Origin: an uncultured Collinsella sp.
GTDB lineage: Bacteria > Actinomycetota > Coriobacteriia > Coriobacteriales > Coriobacteriaceae
Assembly (NCBI GenBank): GCA_900540895.1
Contig: UQHV01000006.1
Coordinates: 1 to 64,000, forward strand
DNA length: 64,000 bases
Reading direction: 5' to 3'
Below, piece by piece: positions 8,489 through 17,337 of this stretch. The notes under the pieces are model-generated. The model ran no database searches and was not told the DNA's origin. It saw only the letters and a program-made list of their open reading frames with translations. The position numbers were made by a program, and so were the translations under genes. Numbering within the stretch: the first letter of the stretch is position 1; each line of letters begins with the position of its first letter.

Positions 8489-8704
8489 TTAGATACCCTC
8501 AAGAAGCTCTGACACCGTCATACCGAGTGCGGGTGCGATCTTAAATAGAACCTTGAGCGTGAAATTTGCCGTCCCATCTTCGATTCGGTCGAGGTAGGGT
8601 CGGCTGATTCCTGTCGCCACACAAAAATCAACCTTGGAGATACCAAGGTCTCTGCGTGTCTCTTCGACCCGCCTACCAAGAATCTGTTTCGCACGTTCGT
8701 CCAT
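8489..8704 (-). CDS. Small XRE-family transcriptional regulator
   Basis: A 71-residue protein that is almost entirely a Cro/CI helix-turn-helix domain (LGISKVDFCVATGISRPYLD, residues 20-39), ending in the usual TVSELLEGI. It faces away from an unknown gene across a perfect 24-bp palindrome, so it probably represses itself and its neighbour. No strong ribosome site is visible before the ATG at 8704. Confidence 0.8.
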   Translation of the reverse strand: MDERAKQILGRRVEETRRDLGISKVDFCVATGISRPYLDRIEDGTANFTLKVLFKIAPALGMTVSELLEGI

Positions 8705-8733
8705 GCAGCCGAGTTTGAAATGGAGCCGAACAT

Positions 8734-8757
8734 AAACGTAAACTATAGTTTACGTTT
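8734..8757. promoter_or_regulatory. Perfect 24-bp palindromic operator
   Basis: AAACGTAAACTA is followed directly by its exact reverse complement. The centre contains TATAGT on both strands, so it may overlap the -10 boxes of both divergent genes. It is the likely binding site of the adjacent XRE regulator. Confidence 0.7.
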
Positions 8758-8780
8758 TGCCGAATACACAGGAGTTTTCT

Positions 8781-9170
8781 ATGTCGGGTTCTTCGGTCCG
8801 CATGTACCGAGCCACGCCTCGCACAAACAGCGCGCCGCCCAAGCTCGTCGTCGTTGAATCAGAATGCCTTTCGCCCGATGAGCGCACAGCATTTGCATTG
8901 CTATCAAGTCGCGTCGCCGCCGTTCTGGTCCCTTGCCCGGCGCAAGGTGAACTTGCTATCCAATGCCAGGCGCACAGCTGCTCGCTCAATCAGGCTACCG
9001 TGATCGCAACCAGTCAACGCGGTCTGCCCCTTCTCCTGGAAGCCGGTATCGCACTCGCCCTTCGCGGCGCCGGATACGAAAACGAGGCCGCCGCCGACAT
9101 GGTCTTTAAACCACGATCGAGCGGCGGCCTCGCAGCAGCTATCGAATATGTGTGCAGACTCGTTGCCTAA
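8781..9170 (+). CDS. Protein of unknown function, divergent from XRE regulator
   Basis: A 129-residue protein not recognised as any family. It has no signal peptide or membrane segment. The middle has a Rossmann-like alternation: a hydrophobic strand with VATSQ-type turns (VIATSQRGLPLLLEAGIAL), then a Gly/Ala-rich C-terminal helix. Two cysteines, one in LVPCPAQGE and one in QAHSCSLN, are notable. The ATG at 8781 is preceded by AGGAG. Position opposite a small repressor across a perfect palindrome suggests repressor-controlled expression. Confidence 0.6.
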   Translation: MSGSSVRMYRATPRTNSAPPKLVVVESECLSPDERTAFALLSSRVAAVLVPCPAQGELAIQCQAHSCSLNQATVIATSQRGLPLLLEAGIALALRGAGYENEAAADMVFKPRSSGGLAAAIEYVCRLVA

Positions 9171-9179
9171 AAGGACAAG

Positions 9180-9563
9180 CTAGAAACCAAAGCCAAAGCC
9201 CGTTCCGGTAATCGCCGAGTACATAAAGTAAACGTTGATCACGTTGAGGAACACACCCGTGATGCAACCGTTGCGCAGGTAGCGTTCGCACACGATGCGC
9301 GCCATGGCGGCGGAGTCATCATTGTTTTTAGCTTGACGTCCCGCCGTAAAGTATGTCGCCACGCTCAGCAGCAGGTTGAGCACCGGCAGCGCCAGCAACT
9401 CGTAGCTCTTGCCCCAGCGCGTCACCTCGCCGGCGGCGTTAAACTTCGTTGCCACCTCGGGACCAATGTTGGGGATAACGCACGCTGCGACCACCAGCGG
9501 AATCACCGCAAGTACGAGCAGCGCAATACCCATGTAGCCAGCTTTTTTGCCGTATTTAAACAT
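9180..9563 (-). CDS. DUF1648-like membrane protein
   Basis: A 127-residue membrane protein with three hydrophobic segments (about 10-32, 55-73 and 99-117). Between the first two lies IGPEVATKFNAAGEVTRWGK, the pattern of DUF1648, also found in SdpI-type immunity proteins and in permease-like proteins. It ends in an unusual Gly/Phe-rich tail, TGFGFGF. It lies downstream of ychF, with 11 bp between them, and may be transcribed from the ychF promoter. Function is unknown. Confidence 0.7.
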   Translation of the reverse strand: MFKYGKKAGYMGIALLVLAVIPLVVAACVIPNIGPEVATKFNAAGEVTRWGKSYELLALPVLNLLLSVATYFTAGRQAKNNDDSAAMARIVCERYLRNGCITGVFLNVINVYFMYSAITGTGFGFGF

Positions 9564-9574
9564 ATGCGTCGCCC

Positions 9575-10651
9575 TTACACGTTAAAGCGGAAGTGCACGA
9601 CGTCGCCATCGGCCATGACATAGTCCTTGCCCTCAATACGCAGTTTGCCGGCGGCCTTGGCGCCCTGCTCACCGCCGAGCTCGATGTAGTCGTCATAGCC
9701 AATGACCTCGGCCTTAATAAAGCCGCGCTCAAAATCGGTGTGGATGACGCCGGCGGCCTGCGGGGCGGTCGCGCCCTGACGAACCGTCCAGGCCTTGACC
9801 TCCATCTCGCCGGCCGTAAAGAACGACTGCAGACCGAGCAGCTTATAGGCCGCCTGCGCGAGCACGTCCAGACCGGGCTGTTCCAGGCCCAGGCTCTCCA
9901 GGTAGTCGGCGGCGTCCTCGGGATCGAGCTCGGAAAGCTCGGCCTCAATCTTGGCGCAGATGGGCAACGGCTTGACGCCATCGATGGGCGCCAGGTCGTC
10001 GTTGAGCATATCCTCGTCCACGTTGGCCACATACAGGATGGGCTTCATGGTGAGCAGGAACAGCCCCTTGGCGGCGGCACGTTCCTCGTCGGTCATCTCC
10101 ATGGATGCGGCGCGCTTGCCCTCGTTGAGCCAGGCAAGCAGGCGCTTGGCGACCTCGAACTTGGGCATGAGCTCCTTGTCGCGCTTGGCCTCCTTCTCGA
10201 GCTTAGGCAGCTGCTTCTCGAGCGTGCCCATGTCGGCCAGGATGAGCTCGGTCATGATGGTGTCGGCATCGCCGGCGGGATCGACGAACTCGCCCGTGCG
10301 GCCCACCTCACGCATGACGTTGGGGTCCTTAAAGTAGCGCACGACCTCGCAGATGGCATCGGTCTCGCGAATGTTGGCCAGGAACTGGTTGCCCAGGCCC
10401 TCGCCCTCGTTAGCGCCCTTCACCAGACCTGCGATGTCGACGAACTCGACCGTCGCCGGCACAATGCGGCCCGGGTTAACGATGTCGGCAAGCTTTTGCA
10501 AGCGGCTATCGGGCACGTCGACGATACCCACGTTGGGGTCGATCGTGGCAAACGGGTAGTTGGCGGCAAGGCCGGTCTTTTTGGTAAGCGCGGTGAACAG
10601 CGTCGACTTGCCCACGTTGGGCAGGCCCACGATACCGATGGAAAGGGACAC
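9575..10651 (-). CDS. ychF: Ribosome-binding ATPase YchF
   Basis: A 358-residue Obg-family P-loop ATPase of normal length. The G1 motif GLPNVGKST is at residues 8-16; the G4 position is the YVANVDE type that binds ATP rather than GTP. The C-terminal TGS-like domain ends in the conserved ADGDVVHFRFNV. In other bacteria YchF binds the ribosome and affects translation and redox stress. The start is GTG at 10651 with GGAG upstream. Confidence 0.96.
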   Translation of the reverse strand: MSLSIGIVGLPNVGKSTLFTALTKKTGLAANYPFATIDPNVGIVDVPDSRLQKLADIVNPGRIVPATVEFVDIAGLVKGANEGEGLGNQFLANIRETDAICEVVRYFKDPNVMREVGRTGEFVDPAGDADTIMTELILADMGTLEKQLPKLEKEAKRDKELMPKFEVAKRLLAWLNEGKRAASMEMTDEERAAAKGLFLLTMKPILYVANVDEDMLNDDLAPIDGVKPLPICAKIEAELSELDPEDAADYLESLGLEQPGLDVLAQAAYKLLGLQSFFTAGEMEVKAWTVRQGATAPQAAGVIHTDFERGFIKAEVIGYDDYIELGGEQGAKAAGKLRIEGKDYVMADGDVVHFRFNV

Positions 10652-10765
10652 GACAGCTCCTTTTGGTACAGGTACTTCAAACCGTATAAGTATAGCGCCG
10701 CCGCAGCATCCGGGCGAATCCGGACACCACGACGGCGCAAATGAAGCAGAGATAGAGCTCGCTGA

Positions 10766-12019
10766 CTAGTCCGAGAGCTTTTCCACCTGGTCGAGCATCT
10801 TGTCCAGCTTGGCCTTTGCCTCGGCCTTAACCTTCTCAGCTTCTTCGTGAGCCTTCGCCTTCTGAGCGGCCTTTTCCTCGGCCTCGGGGTCGACAACGAC
10901 CAGATTGGACGCATCGTGCTCGACCAGCTTGAGCGCATGCTCGGGGCACACCTTGACGCAGGCTCCGCAACCTAGGCAATACGTGGACTCCAGTGCAAAG
11001 CGACCGCTTCCCACCAAATCGCAGGCAAACGTGGGGCACACGTTGACGCACTCGCCGCACGACGTGCACTTGTCAAAATCGCATTCCGGTGTGCTCACCT
11101 GCATATTCTGGGCAAGCTCGGGGTGGTTCTGCAGCGTCGAGAGCACCAGCTGCCGCCCGTGCGTGAGCGAACGGCGACGCTTGGTCGTCGTGGTGCCGCA
11201 CATGGTGTTGAGCGTGCGCTCGAGCTGCGTGATCTGGTGACGGTGAGCCTTCAACTTCTGCGTCACCGAGGCCAGCGCCGCCGTCGCCGGATTGAGCTTG
11301 GTCACCGTCAGGCCCGTGGTGCGGGCAATCTTATCCATGTACTCCTTGCGCTCGTACTCGCGGCGCTTATGGCATTTGAGGCTCTTGGGGTCGACCTCCA
11401 GGCCCATGCCCGTACCCGCCCACTCCTCGGCGGTAGCAATGGCCTCGCCCAGAATGTCCTCGCCACCGGTGTTGCGGCACTTATCGCACACGCCCAGTGG
11501 CAGGTAGACGCTCACGTTGGGATAGTCCGCCAGTACCGAGAACCAGGTCTCGGCCGTAATATCGCCCACGCAGGCAACGACGACCTCGTTTTCGCGCGGC
11601 ATGCGCTTGAGGGCGCGTGTGCAGGTGACGTAGGCGGTCTCGTGGCTCGTAGCAGCGGAGACGATATCGTCATACAGGTTTTTAGGCGCCAGGCGCGGCG
11701 AGATGATCGCCTCGGTCGGACAGGCAGCGGCGCACAGGCCGCACTTGCGACAGGAGTCGAGGATCTCGATGGCGTCTTCCTCGACCTCGATAGCGTTGAC
11801 CGGGCACACGTCCATGCACGCGGTGCAACCGCTCTTTTCGTTTTTGCAGGTCAGGCACGGAATGGTGTTGCCGCGCGGGCGTTCCTTGTAGTCGGCAGGA
11901 TTCCACTGCGGCGCCGACGGATCGAGTGCATCGGTCACGCCGCCAAGCGGGTTTTTAAGAAAGTCGAAACCCTTGCTGATCTCGATAATGTCATCAAACA
12001 GATCGTGTTCCTGCGCCAT
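10766..12019 (-). CDS. Ferredoxin-like protein with four [4Fe-4S] motifs
   Basis: A 417-residue cytoplasmic protein. Two cysteine clusters lie near the N-terminus (CTACMDVCP and CRKCGLCAAACP) and two near residue 330-370 (CTSCGECVNVCP and CLGCGACVKVCP). The middle has further cysteines (VTCTRAL, VACVGD, VCDKCRN) that may bind another centre. The C-terminus is a charged Lys/Glu/Ala helix. The design suggests an electron carrier or a subunit of an anaerobic redox complex, but no partner enzyme is adjacent. The ATG at 12019 has GAGGGG upstream. Confidence 0.8.
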   Translation of the reverse strand: MAQEHDLFDDIIEISKGFDFLKNPLGGVTDALDPSAPQWNPADYKERPRGNTIPCLTCKNEKSGCTACMDVCPVNAIEVEEDAIEILDSCRKCGLCAAACPTEAIISPRLAPKNLYDDIVSAATSHETAYVTCTRALKRMPRENEVVVACVGDITAETWFSVLADYPNVSVYLPLGVCDKCRNTGGEDILGEAIATAEEWAGTGMGLEVDPKSLKCHKRREYERKEYMDKIARTTGLTVTKLNPATAALASVTQKLKAHRHQITQLERTLNTMCGTTTTKRRRSLTHGRQLVLSTLQNHPELAQNMQVSTPECDFDKCTSCGECVNVCPTFACDLVGSGRFALESTYCLGCGACVKVCPEHALKLVEHDASNLVVVDPEAEEKAAQKAKAHEEAEKVKAEAKAKLDKMLDQVEKLSD

Positions 12020-12170
12020 GCGCGGCCCCTCCCTGAGCAGTGCAAACAAGCAAGAGATAATGATACGCTATCGGCCCACGCCTCGGGCAAATTACACGCG
12101 GCTCATCTTTGCGGCAAATAGTCCATGGCCTATCGCTGCCTCGATTGCACAAGGTCAATCAAGCGCCAAG

Positions 12171-13238
12171 CTATGCCTCGCACATGAGCTGCACGAGCTT
12201 TTGTTTGGTCACCTTGGTCTGCTCGTTGGCCATGTTGCGTTCGTTTCTAAAGGCCGCATCTGCAACGCTCATCAGGTCGGCATCGGAAATCTCGTCAAGG
12301 CCCAGCTCCTCGAGTGTCGTCGGCAGACCGACGCGCTGGCAAAACTCGAGCACCTGATCAAGCTCGGGTGCACGCTCCAGGCGCAGCTGCACCACCAGGC
12401 CAAACGCTACGGCCTCACCATGCATGGCCTTGCACTCGGGCAGAATCGTCAGGCCATTGGCGATGGCATGGGCAAGCGCTAGGCCACCGCTCTCAAAGCC
12501 AACACCCGAGAGCAGAATATTGCACTCGATCAGGCGCTCAACCGCCGGCGATATACGACCCTTTTTGAGATCGCGCTTGGCAGCGACGCCGCACTCCATG
12601 AGTGTGTCATAGCAGGCACGAGCCGCAACCAAGGCCAAGTGCCCCGGCGCGCCACCGTGTTCGTTGACGCCGTGCGCCGCGGCGCACGAACGCGCCTCGA
12701 AGTACGTTGCCAGTGCATCGCCCATGCCAGCGACCGTCATACGCAGCGGGGCCGCCGCGACCACGTTGGTATCGACCACGACCAGGTCTGGATTCTTCTC
12801 GAGCATCAGGTAGCGGTCGAACGATCCATCCTCGTGATACAACACCGAAATCGCGCTGCACGGACCGTCCATCGACGCCGCCGTGGGACATACGCACAAC
12901 GGCAACTCGGCATAAAACGCAACGGCCTTGGCGATATCGAGCATCTTGCCGCCGCCAATACCCACCACCATGTCGCAATACTCAGCCCGGGCTTCCTTAG
13001 CCATTTCAACAACGGCCTCTTCCGTACACGGACCGTTATAGATCTTAAAGAATGGCTCGCTTAGATCTTCGTCCAGAAATCCATCGACGATCTGCCTGCA
13101 CAGCCGATCCTCGGTGCCCTGGTCAAACAAGACATAGGCAGCGCAGCCCAACCATGACAAATACCTGCCCTGACGCGAAAGCTCGCCCGGCCCCTGAACA
13201 TACCGACCGGGACCGCCATAAACCATGGGAAGCGCCAT
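12171..13238 (-). CDS. Iron-containing alcohol dehydrogenase, glycerol dehydrogenase-like (copy 1)
   Basis: A 355-residue NAD-dependent polyol or alcohol dehydrogenase related to GldA. The dinucleotide-binding loop is GIGGGKMLD (about 93-101). The metal-binding Asp is in MGDALATYFEA and the two His are in LALAHAIANG and KAMHGEAVAFG. It is a clear paralogue of the next gene upstream, with shared segments such as the GGPGRYVQGP/PSKYIQGP start. The active site is complete, so substrate rather than activity probably separates the copies. The ATG at 13238 has AAAGGG at a long distance. Confidence 0.88.
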   Translation of the reverse strand: MALPMVYGGPGRYVQGPGELSRQGRYLSWLGCAAYVLFDQGTEDRLCRQIVDGFLDEDLSEPFFKIYNGPCTEEAVVEMAKEARAEYCDMVVGIGGGKMLDIAKAVAFYAELPLCVCPTAASMDGPCSAISVLYHEDGSFDRYLMLEKNPDLVVVDTNVVAAAPLRMTVAGMGDALATYFEARSCAAAHGVNEHGGAPGHLALVAARACYDTLMECGVAAKRDLKKGRISPAVERLIECNILLSGVGFESGGLALAHAIANGLTILPECKAMHGEAVAFGLVVQLRLERAPELDQVLEFCQRVGLPTTLEELGLDEISDADLMSVADAAFRNERNMANEQTKVTKQKLVQLMCEA

Positions 13239-13269
13239 ACGAGAATCCGCCCTTTCATCAACAACAATT

Positions 13270-13298
13270 GGTGCAAAGCAACCTGACCCCTTTGCACC
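13270..13298. repeat. CAAAG-core intergenic hairpin (variant copy)
   Basis: GGTGCAAAG and CTTTGCACC flank an 11-nt loop containing CCTGACCCC. It is a divergent member of the hairpin family also found at 20611, 49090, 58278, 59240 and 60826. Confidence 0.45.
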
Positions 13299-13303
13299 AT
13301 AGC

Positions 13304-13337
13304 AAAAAGGGGCAAAGCCATCTGTCGGCTTTGCCCC
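13304..13337 (-). terminator. Terminator downstream of gldA copy 2
   Basis: GGGGCAAAGCC (13309-13319) pairs with GGCTTTGCCCC (13327-13337); on the minus strand it ends in five Ts. It separates the two dehydrogenase genes into different transcripts. Confidence 0.8.
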
Positions 13338-13351
13338 TTCCTTAGCTTGAT

Positions 13352-14452
13352 TTACTCATCCATGAGATAGTAGTGGCCCAGCGCGTCGGCACCCAGGATG
13401 GCGTTTGCGACCATCTCGGGCGTCACCTCAAACGGCATGTTGCACATGGTGTCATCGGGCGCGCAGGCGGCCTCGGCAACAATCATGGCCTGCTCGCGCG
13501 TAAGCTCGGCAACGCCAAGTTCCTTCATCGTGACCGGCAGGCCCAGCTCAATGCAGAAGCCCAAGACTTCCTCGAGCTTCTCGGTCGGGGCATCCTCGAG
13601 TACCAGCTGGACGATGGTGCCAAAGGCGACCTTCTCGCCGTGATACATGCCGTGGCACTCGGGCAGCATCGTCAGGCCATTGTGGATGGCATGAGCAGCA
13701 GCAAGGCCCGAGCTCTCAAAGCCAATGCCCGAAAGCAGCGTATTGGCCTCGATGATATGCTCGACGGCAGGCGTGAGCGCACCCTTCTCCAGCGCGACCT
13801 TGGCCTTCACGCCATCGGCCATAAGCGTCTCGTAGCAGAGCTTGGCGAGCGCCAAGCCAGCCATGCCGCCCTTGCCGCCGGCGCAAGTGCCACCGTCGGC
13901 ATCATGCGTCGCCTGTGCCTCAAAGTAGGTTGCGAGCGCATCGCCCATACCGGAAACCGTCAGGCGCACCGGGCTCGCCGCGATAACCGTCGTATCCATC
14001 AGGACAATGTTGGGGTTTGCCTTAAGGAACAGGTACTTATCGAACTGGCCGTCATCGGTGTAGAGCACCGAAAGTGCCGAGCACGGTGCATCGGTCGAAG
14101 CGATGGTGGGGCAAATGATAACCGGGGACTCCAGGTAGTAGGCAACGGCCTTGGCGGTATCGAGGATCTTGCCGCCACCGACACCGACGATGATGTCGCA
14201 ACCGTTGTCGCGAGCGAGCGCAACCAGGCGATCGACCTCGCCCTTGGAGCACTCGCCGTTAAAGTCCTCAAACAGCAGCTCGGCCTTAGCCTCGGCAAAG
14301 CCGCCCTCGATCTTGGCACCGACGCGCTTCTTGCCCGAAGGCGTCACGATGACGAGGGCCTTAGCGCCGAGCGGCTCGACATAGGAGCCGAGCTTGGCGA
14401 GCTCGTCCGGACCCTGGATGTACTTGCTAGGGCTATTGAAAATTGCAGCCAT
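13352..14452 (-). CDS. gldA: Glycerol dehydrogenase (iron-containing ADH family, copy 2)
   Basis: A 366-residue enzyme of normal length for GldA, which oxidises glycerol to dihydroxyacetone with NAD. GVGGGKILD forms the NAD loop; metal ligands are Asp in MGDALATYFEAQ and His in AAAHAIHNG and ECHGMYHGEK. It has its own terminator and lies between two other members of the same superfamily. The substrate could also be another polyol or amino alcohol. Confidence 0.88.
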   Translation of the reverse strand: MAAIFNSPSKYIQGPDELAKLGSYVEPLGAKALVIVTPSGKKRVGAKIEGGFAEAKAELLFEDFNGECSKGEVDRLVALARDNGCDIIVGVGGGKILDTAKAVAYYLESPVIICPTIASTDAPCSALSVLYTDDGQFDKYLFLKANPNIVLMDTTVIAASPVRLTVSGMGDALATYFEAQATHDADGGTCAGGKGGMAGLALAKLCYETLMADGVKAKVALEKGALTPAVEHIIEANTLLSGIGFESSGLAAAHAIHNGLTMLPECHGMYHGEKVAFGTIVQLVLEDAPTEKLEEVLGFCIELGLPVTMKELGVAELTREQAMIVAEAACAPDDTMCNMPFEVTPEMVANAILGADALGHYYLMDE

Positions 14453-14468
14453 AACTATCCCATTCTCT

Positions 14469-14513
14469 AAAAGAAAAAAGAAAGGGGCTCCGTACGGATA
14501 CGTGCGGAGCCCC
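14469..14513 (-). terminator. Terminator of the iron-dependent ADH gene
   Basis: GGGGCTCCGTACG (14484-14496) pairs with CGTGCGGAGCCCC (14501-14513) and is followed on the minus strand by a T-rich tract. Confidence 0.85.
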
Positions 14514-14535
14514 TCGTTACGATAACAAGAGTCGA

Positions 14536-15759
14536 TTAGAAATCGATGTCGGTGTCGTAGTAGCAGGCCTTGAGAATCTTCTCGAAGTCGGCAGCCTTGG
14601 TCTCACGCGGGTTCTCGGGCGTGCAGGCGTCGGTCTCGGCGTTCGCGGCAATCTCGGGCAGCTTGGCGAGGAACTCCTCCTCGGAAACCATCTGCGGGTT
14701 CTCGGCGTCGACCTTCACGCCGCCATTCGCGTAATCCTTGATGGACTGCGGAATGTTGAGCTGGTCGTTGAGGTCGCGAATCTTCTGGACGAGCGCAGCG
14801 ATGAGCTCCTCGTTGGTCTCGCCGGGAAGGTGCAGGATCTCCTTGGCCACGTAAGCGTAACGCTCGGCAGCACGCGGGTCCTTGGAGTTCCACTGGATGA
14901 CCTTGCCCAGGTACATGGCGTTAGCAGCACCGTGGATGATGTGGCCGTTCTCGAAGGCAGCACCGGTCTTGTGAGCCATGGAGTGAACGATGCCGAGCAG
15001 GCCCGAGGAGAAGGCGATACCGGCGATGCACTGAGCCTCGTGCATGTGCTGACGGGCCTCATGGTCGCCAGCATAGGACTTGGGCAGCCACTCGACGATC
15101 TCGCGGATGCCGTGCAGGGCGTTGGCGTCGGTGAACATAGAGGCGCAGGTGGAAACGTAAGCCTCCATGCAGTGGGTCAGAGCGTCCATGCCGGTGTGAG
15201 CGCACAGCTTGGCGGGCATGGTGTAGGTGAGCTCCGGGTCGACGATGGCGACATCAGGGGTGATGTTGAAGTCGGCCAGCGGGTACTTGATGCCCTTGGC
15301 GTAGTCGGTAATGACGGAGAACGCGGTGACCTCGGTAGCGGTGCCGGAGGTAGAGGAGATGGCGCAGAAATGAGCCTTCTGACGCAGCTCGGGGAAGCTG
15401 AACGGCTGGATGATGTTATCGAAGGACTCCTCGGGATACTCGTAGAAGACCCACATGGCCTTAGCGGCATCGATGGGCGAGCCGCCGCCGATGGCGATAA
15501 TCCAGTCGGGCTCGAACTCGCGCATGGCCTCGGCGCCCTTCATGACCGTCTCGATGGACGGGTCGGACTCGACGCCCTCGAACAGCTTGACCTCGAAACC
15601 GCCTTCCTTAAGGTCGGCCTCAACGTCCTGCAGGAACCCGCCGCGGCGCATAGAGCTGCCGCCAGAAACGATGATGGCCTTCTTGCCCTTGAGGTTCTTC
15701 ACCTCGTGGCGAGCGCCCTCACCAAAGTACAGATCGCGAGGATTGGTAAAACGTCCCAT
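14536..15759 (-). CDS. Iron-containing alcohol dehydrogenase (group III)
   Basis: A 407-residue enzyme with the Fe-ADH signature GGGSPIDAAK and the metal-binding region THCMEAYVS and SMAHKTGAAF followed by GHIIHGAANAMYL. It reduces aldehydes or oxidises alcohols with NAD(P)H; in anaerobes such enzymes handle butanol, ethanol or 1,2-propanediol. The ATG at 15759 follows AGGAGG. It is more distant from the two GldA-like neighbours than they are from each other. Confidence 0.9.
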   Translation of the reverse strand: MGRFTNPRDLYFGEGARHEVKNLKGKKAIIVSGGSSMRRGGFLQDVEADLKEGGFEVKLFEGVESDPSIETVMKGAEAMREFEPDWIIAIGGGSPIDAAKAMWVFYEYPEESFDNIIQPFSFPELRQKAHFCAISSTSGTATEVTAFSVITDYAKGIKYPLADFNITPDVAIVDPELTYTMPAKLCAHTGMDALTHCMEAYVSTCASMFTDANALHGIREIVEWLPKSYAGDHEARQHMHEAQCIAGIAFSSGLLGIVHSMAHKTGAAFENGHIIHGAANAMYLGKVIQWNSKDPRAAERYAYVAKEILHLPGETNEELIAALVQKIRDLNDQLNIPQSIKDYANGGVKVDAENPQMVSEEEFLAKLPEIAANAETDACTPENPRETKAADFEKILKACYYDTDIDF

Positions 15760-16260
15760 ACTGTGCCTCCTAAACAAGCCCCTCTTAGACTTGCGTATAT
15801 AACGGAGCACCCGATTGGCTCCGTTAGGACCGTTTTGCGCGTTGCCGGCGATGACAATGCGCGATGTCTGAACGTCTCAACGCTCAGACAAACACTATTT
15901 TACCGTTCTGGTTGGTCAGTTATTCACCTAAAGCCGATAATGATGAAACGTTTTTTCTATCCCTGAAGACCCTTGTGGGGCATTCATACTCCCAAGCTGG
16001 GCAAACGTTTTATCAGGGTTGACTACATATTCCGGGCAGGGCTGTGCCCCTCCAAAATGTGCCCCGTTCGCCGCCAAAAATCGACCGTTTACGGCACTGT
16101 GATACCACCCGCGCAACCGAGGTGCCGACATTTGTGCGACATCCGTCTTCGTGGTGCAAAGGTGCAAGTCCAAGTGCGGCACCCCCCGGTGTGCCACATG
16201 CGGGTAAACTAGAACTTTATATAGAGACATTTGAACCCTAACCGCAGCAAAGGAGGCCCC
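15760..16260. other. 500-bp intergenic region with an inverted repeat
   Basis: No supported gene is seen. The side next to the dehydrogenase has TGTCTGA (15865-15871) and TCAGACA (15884-15890), an inverted repeat with a 12-bp gap that could bind a regulator of that gene. The rest is mixed sequence ahead of the next, divergent gene. Confidence 0.4.
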
Positions 16261-17337
16261 ATGGCATTCGATCCCATTCAAGAGGATTGCCATCGCCTCG
16301 TTCTTGAGGCCTTGCGCCGCGACAATATCCCGCTCACTGACGGCCCCGCCGTCGAGCGTCTGATGGAGCAATTCACCCGCAACCCCGCGCCGCTCATCGT
16401 GCACGATCGCGACCGCGCCGGGCACCTCATTGCCAAGGTCGTCGAGGCTGTCGACTACCGCATCCCCTTTATCCCCGACGACGCCCAGGCAGAGCAAGAA
16501 GAAGCCGCAGCCGAGAACATGCTTCGCGAGGCAGCCGCGCTCGATCCGGCCAACTGGGATGCCCAGCGCATGCTGACGGCGCTCACCGCCGAATCCAACG
16601 AGGAATACGTACAGTATCTGGTTTCCAAGTGCGACGAGGTGGAGCACGATCTGGCGCTCAAGATTGCCTCGGCGCAGGACCCCTACGAACGTGAGGCCGC
16701 AGGCGACCTGACCCGCCGTCCCTACCTGCGCTGGCTTGCCGCCTTGGCATCGCGCGCGCTCATTAGCGGCCGCTACCGCATGTCGCTGGATGCCGCGAAT
16801 CGCAGCCTGGACTTTGCGCCCAACGACCCCGCCGGCGTCCGCCATACTGCGATGCTTGCCATGGCAAAGCTCGAATACCCTGCCGAGGAGCTCAAGCGTT
16901 TTCGTTCCGCCCACTCCGTGCCCTATCTTGCCAACGCGCCGCTGCGCCGCCGTCCCAAAGATGCGGAGCGCGACCTGGACCCGTGGACGCTCATCGCACT
17001 GATGAGCGCAGCCTGGCGCGAGCTGGATTACGAGGGCGCCGAGCACTACCTGCGCATCCTGGTGCGCTCATGCCCGCACGCGGCCGAAGCACTCTACTTC
17101 CAAACCGAGTTTCCCGATGGCGTCTATGCTCGCGTCAACGTAGGTCCGGGCTCCACCGATGAGCTTGTCCTTGCCCTGTCCGAGGCGACGCCGGTGCTGC
17201 AGGAGGGCCTAGGCGCGCCCGACAACGCCAGCTTTGCCGCCTGGGTCGCCACCAACGACATCGTGCGCTCCCAGATCGACGAACGAATCCTGCGCGCGGC
17301 CGAACAGGGATTGCCGTTTAAGGGAGGAGACCTCTAA
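16261..17337 (+). CDS. Helical-repeat protein of unknown function (paralogue 1)
   Basis: A 358-residue soluble protein made almost wholly of helices, with TPR-like pairs (for example AENMLREAAALDPANWDAQR and YRMSLDAANRSLDFAPNDPA). There is no signal peptide, membrane segment or catalytic motif. The ATG at 16261 follows AAAGGAGG. Its stop overlaps the start of the next gene (TAATG), whose product has a similar layout (helical N-terminus, central YR-A-N-S-R repeat), so the two look like an old duplication. They lie directly upstream of the murT-gatD fusion and may be co-transcribed. No function is proposed. Confidence 0.7.
   Translation: MAFDPIQEDCHRLVLEALRRDNIPLTDGPAVERLMEQFTRNPAPLIVHDRDRAGHLIAKVVEAVDYRIPFIPDDAQAEQEEAAAENMLREAAALDPANWDAQRMLTALTAESNEEYVQYLVSKCDEVEHDLALKIASAQDPYEREAAGDLTRRPYLRWLAALASRALISGRYRMSLDAANRSLDFAPNDPAGVRHTAMLAMAKLEYPAEELKRFRSAHSVPYLANAPLRRRPKDAERDLDPWTLIALMSAAWRELDYEGAEHYLRILVRSCPHAAEALYFQTEFPDGVYARVNVGPGSTDELVLALSEATPVLQEGLGAPDNASFAAWVATNDIVRSQIDERILRAAEQGLPFKGGDL

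Noticed and set aside
15973..16212. A 79-codon frame upstream of the first helical-repeat gene
   Set aside because: There is no ribosome site, the composition is odd and it matches no protein pattern.
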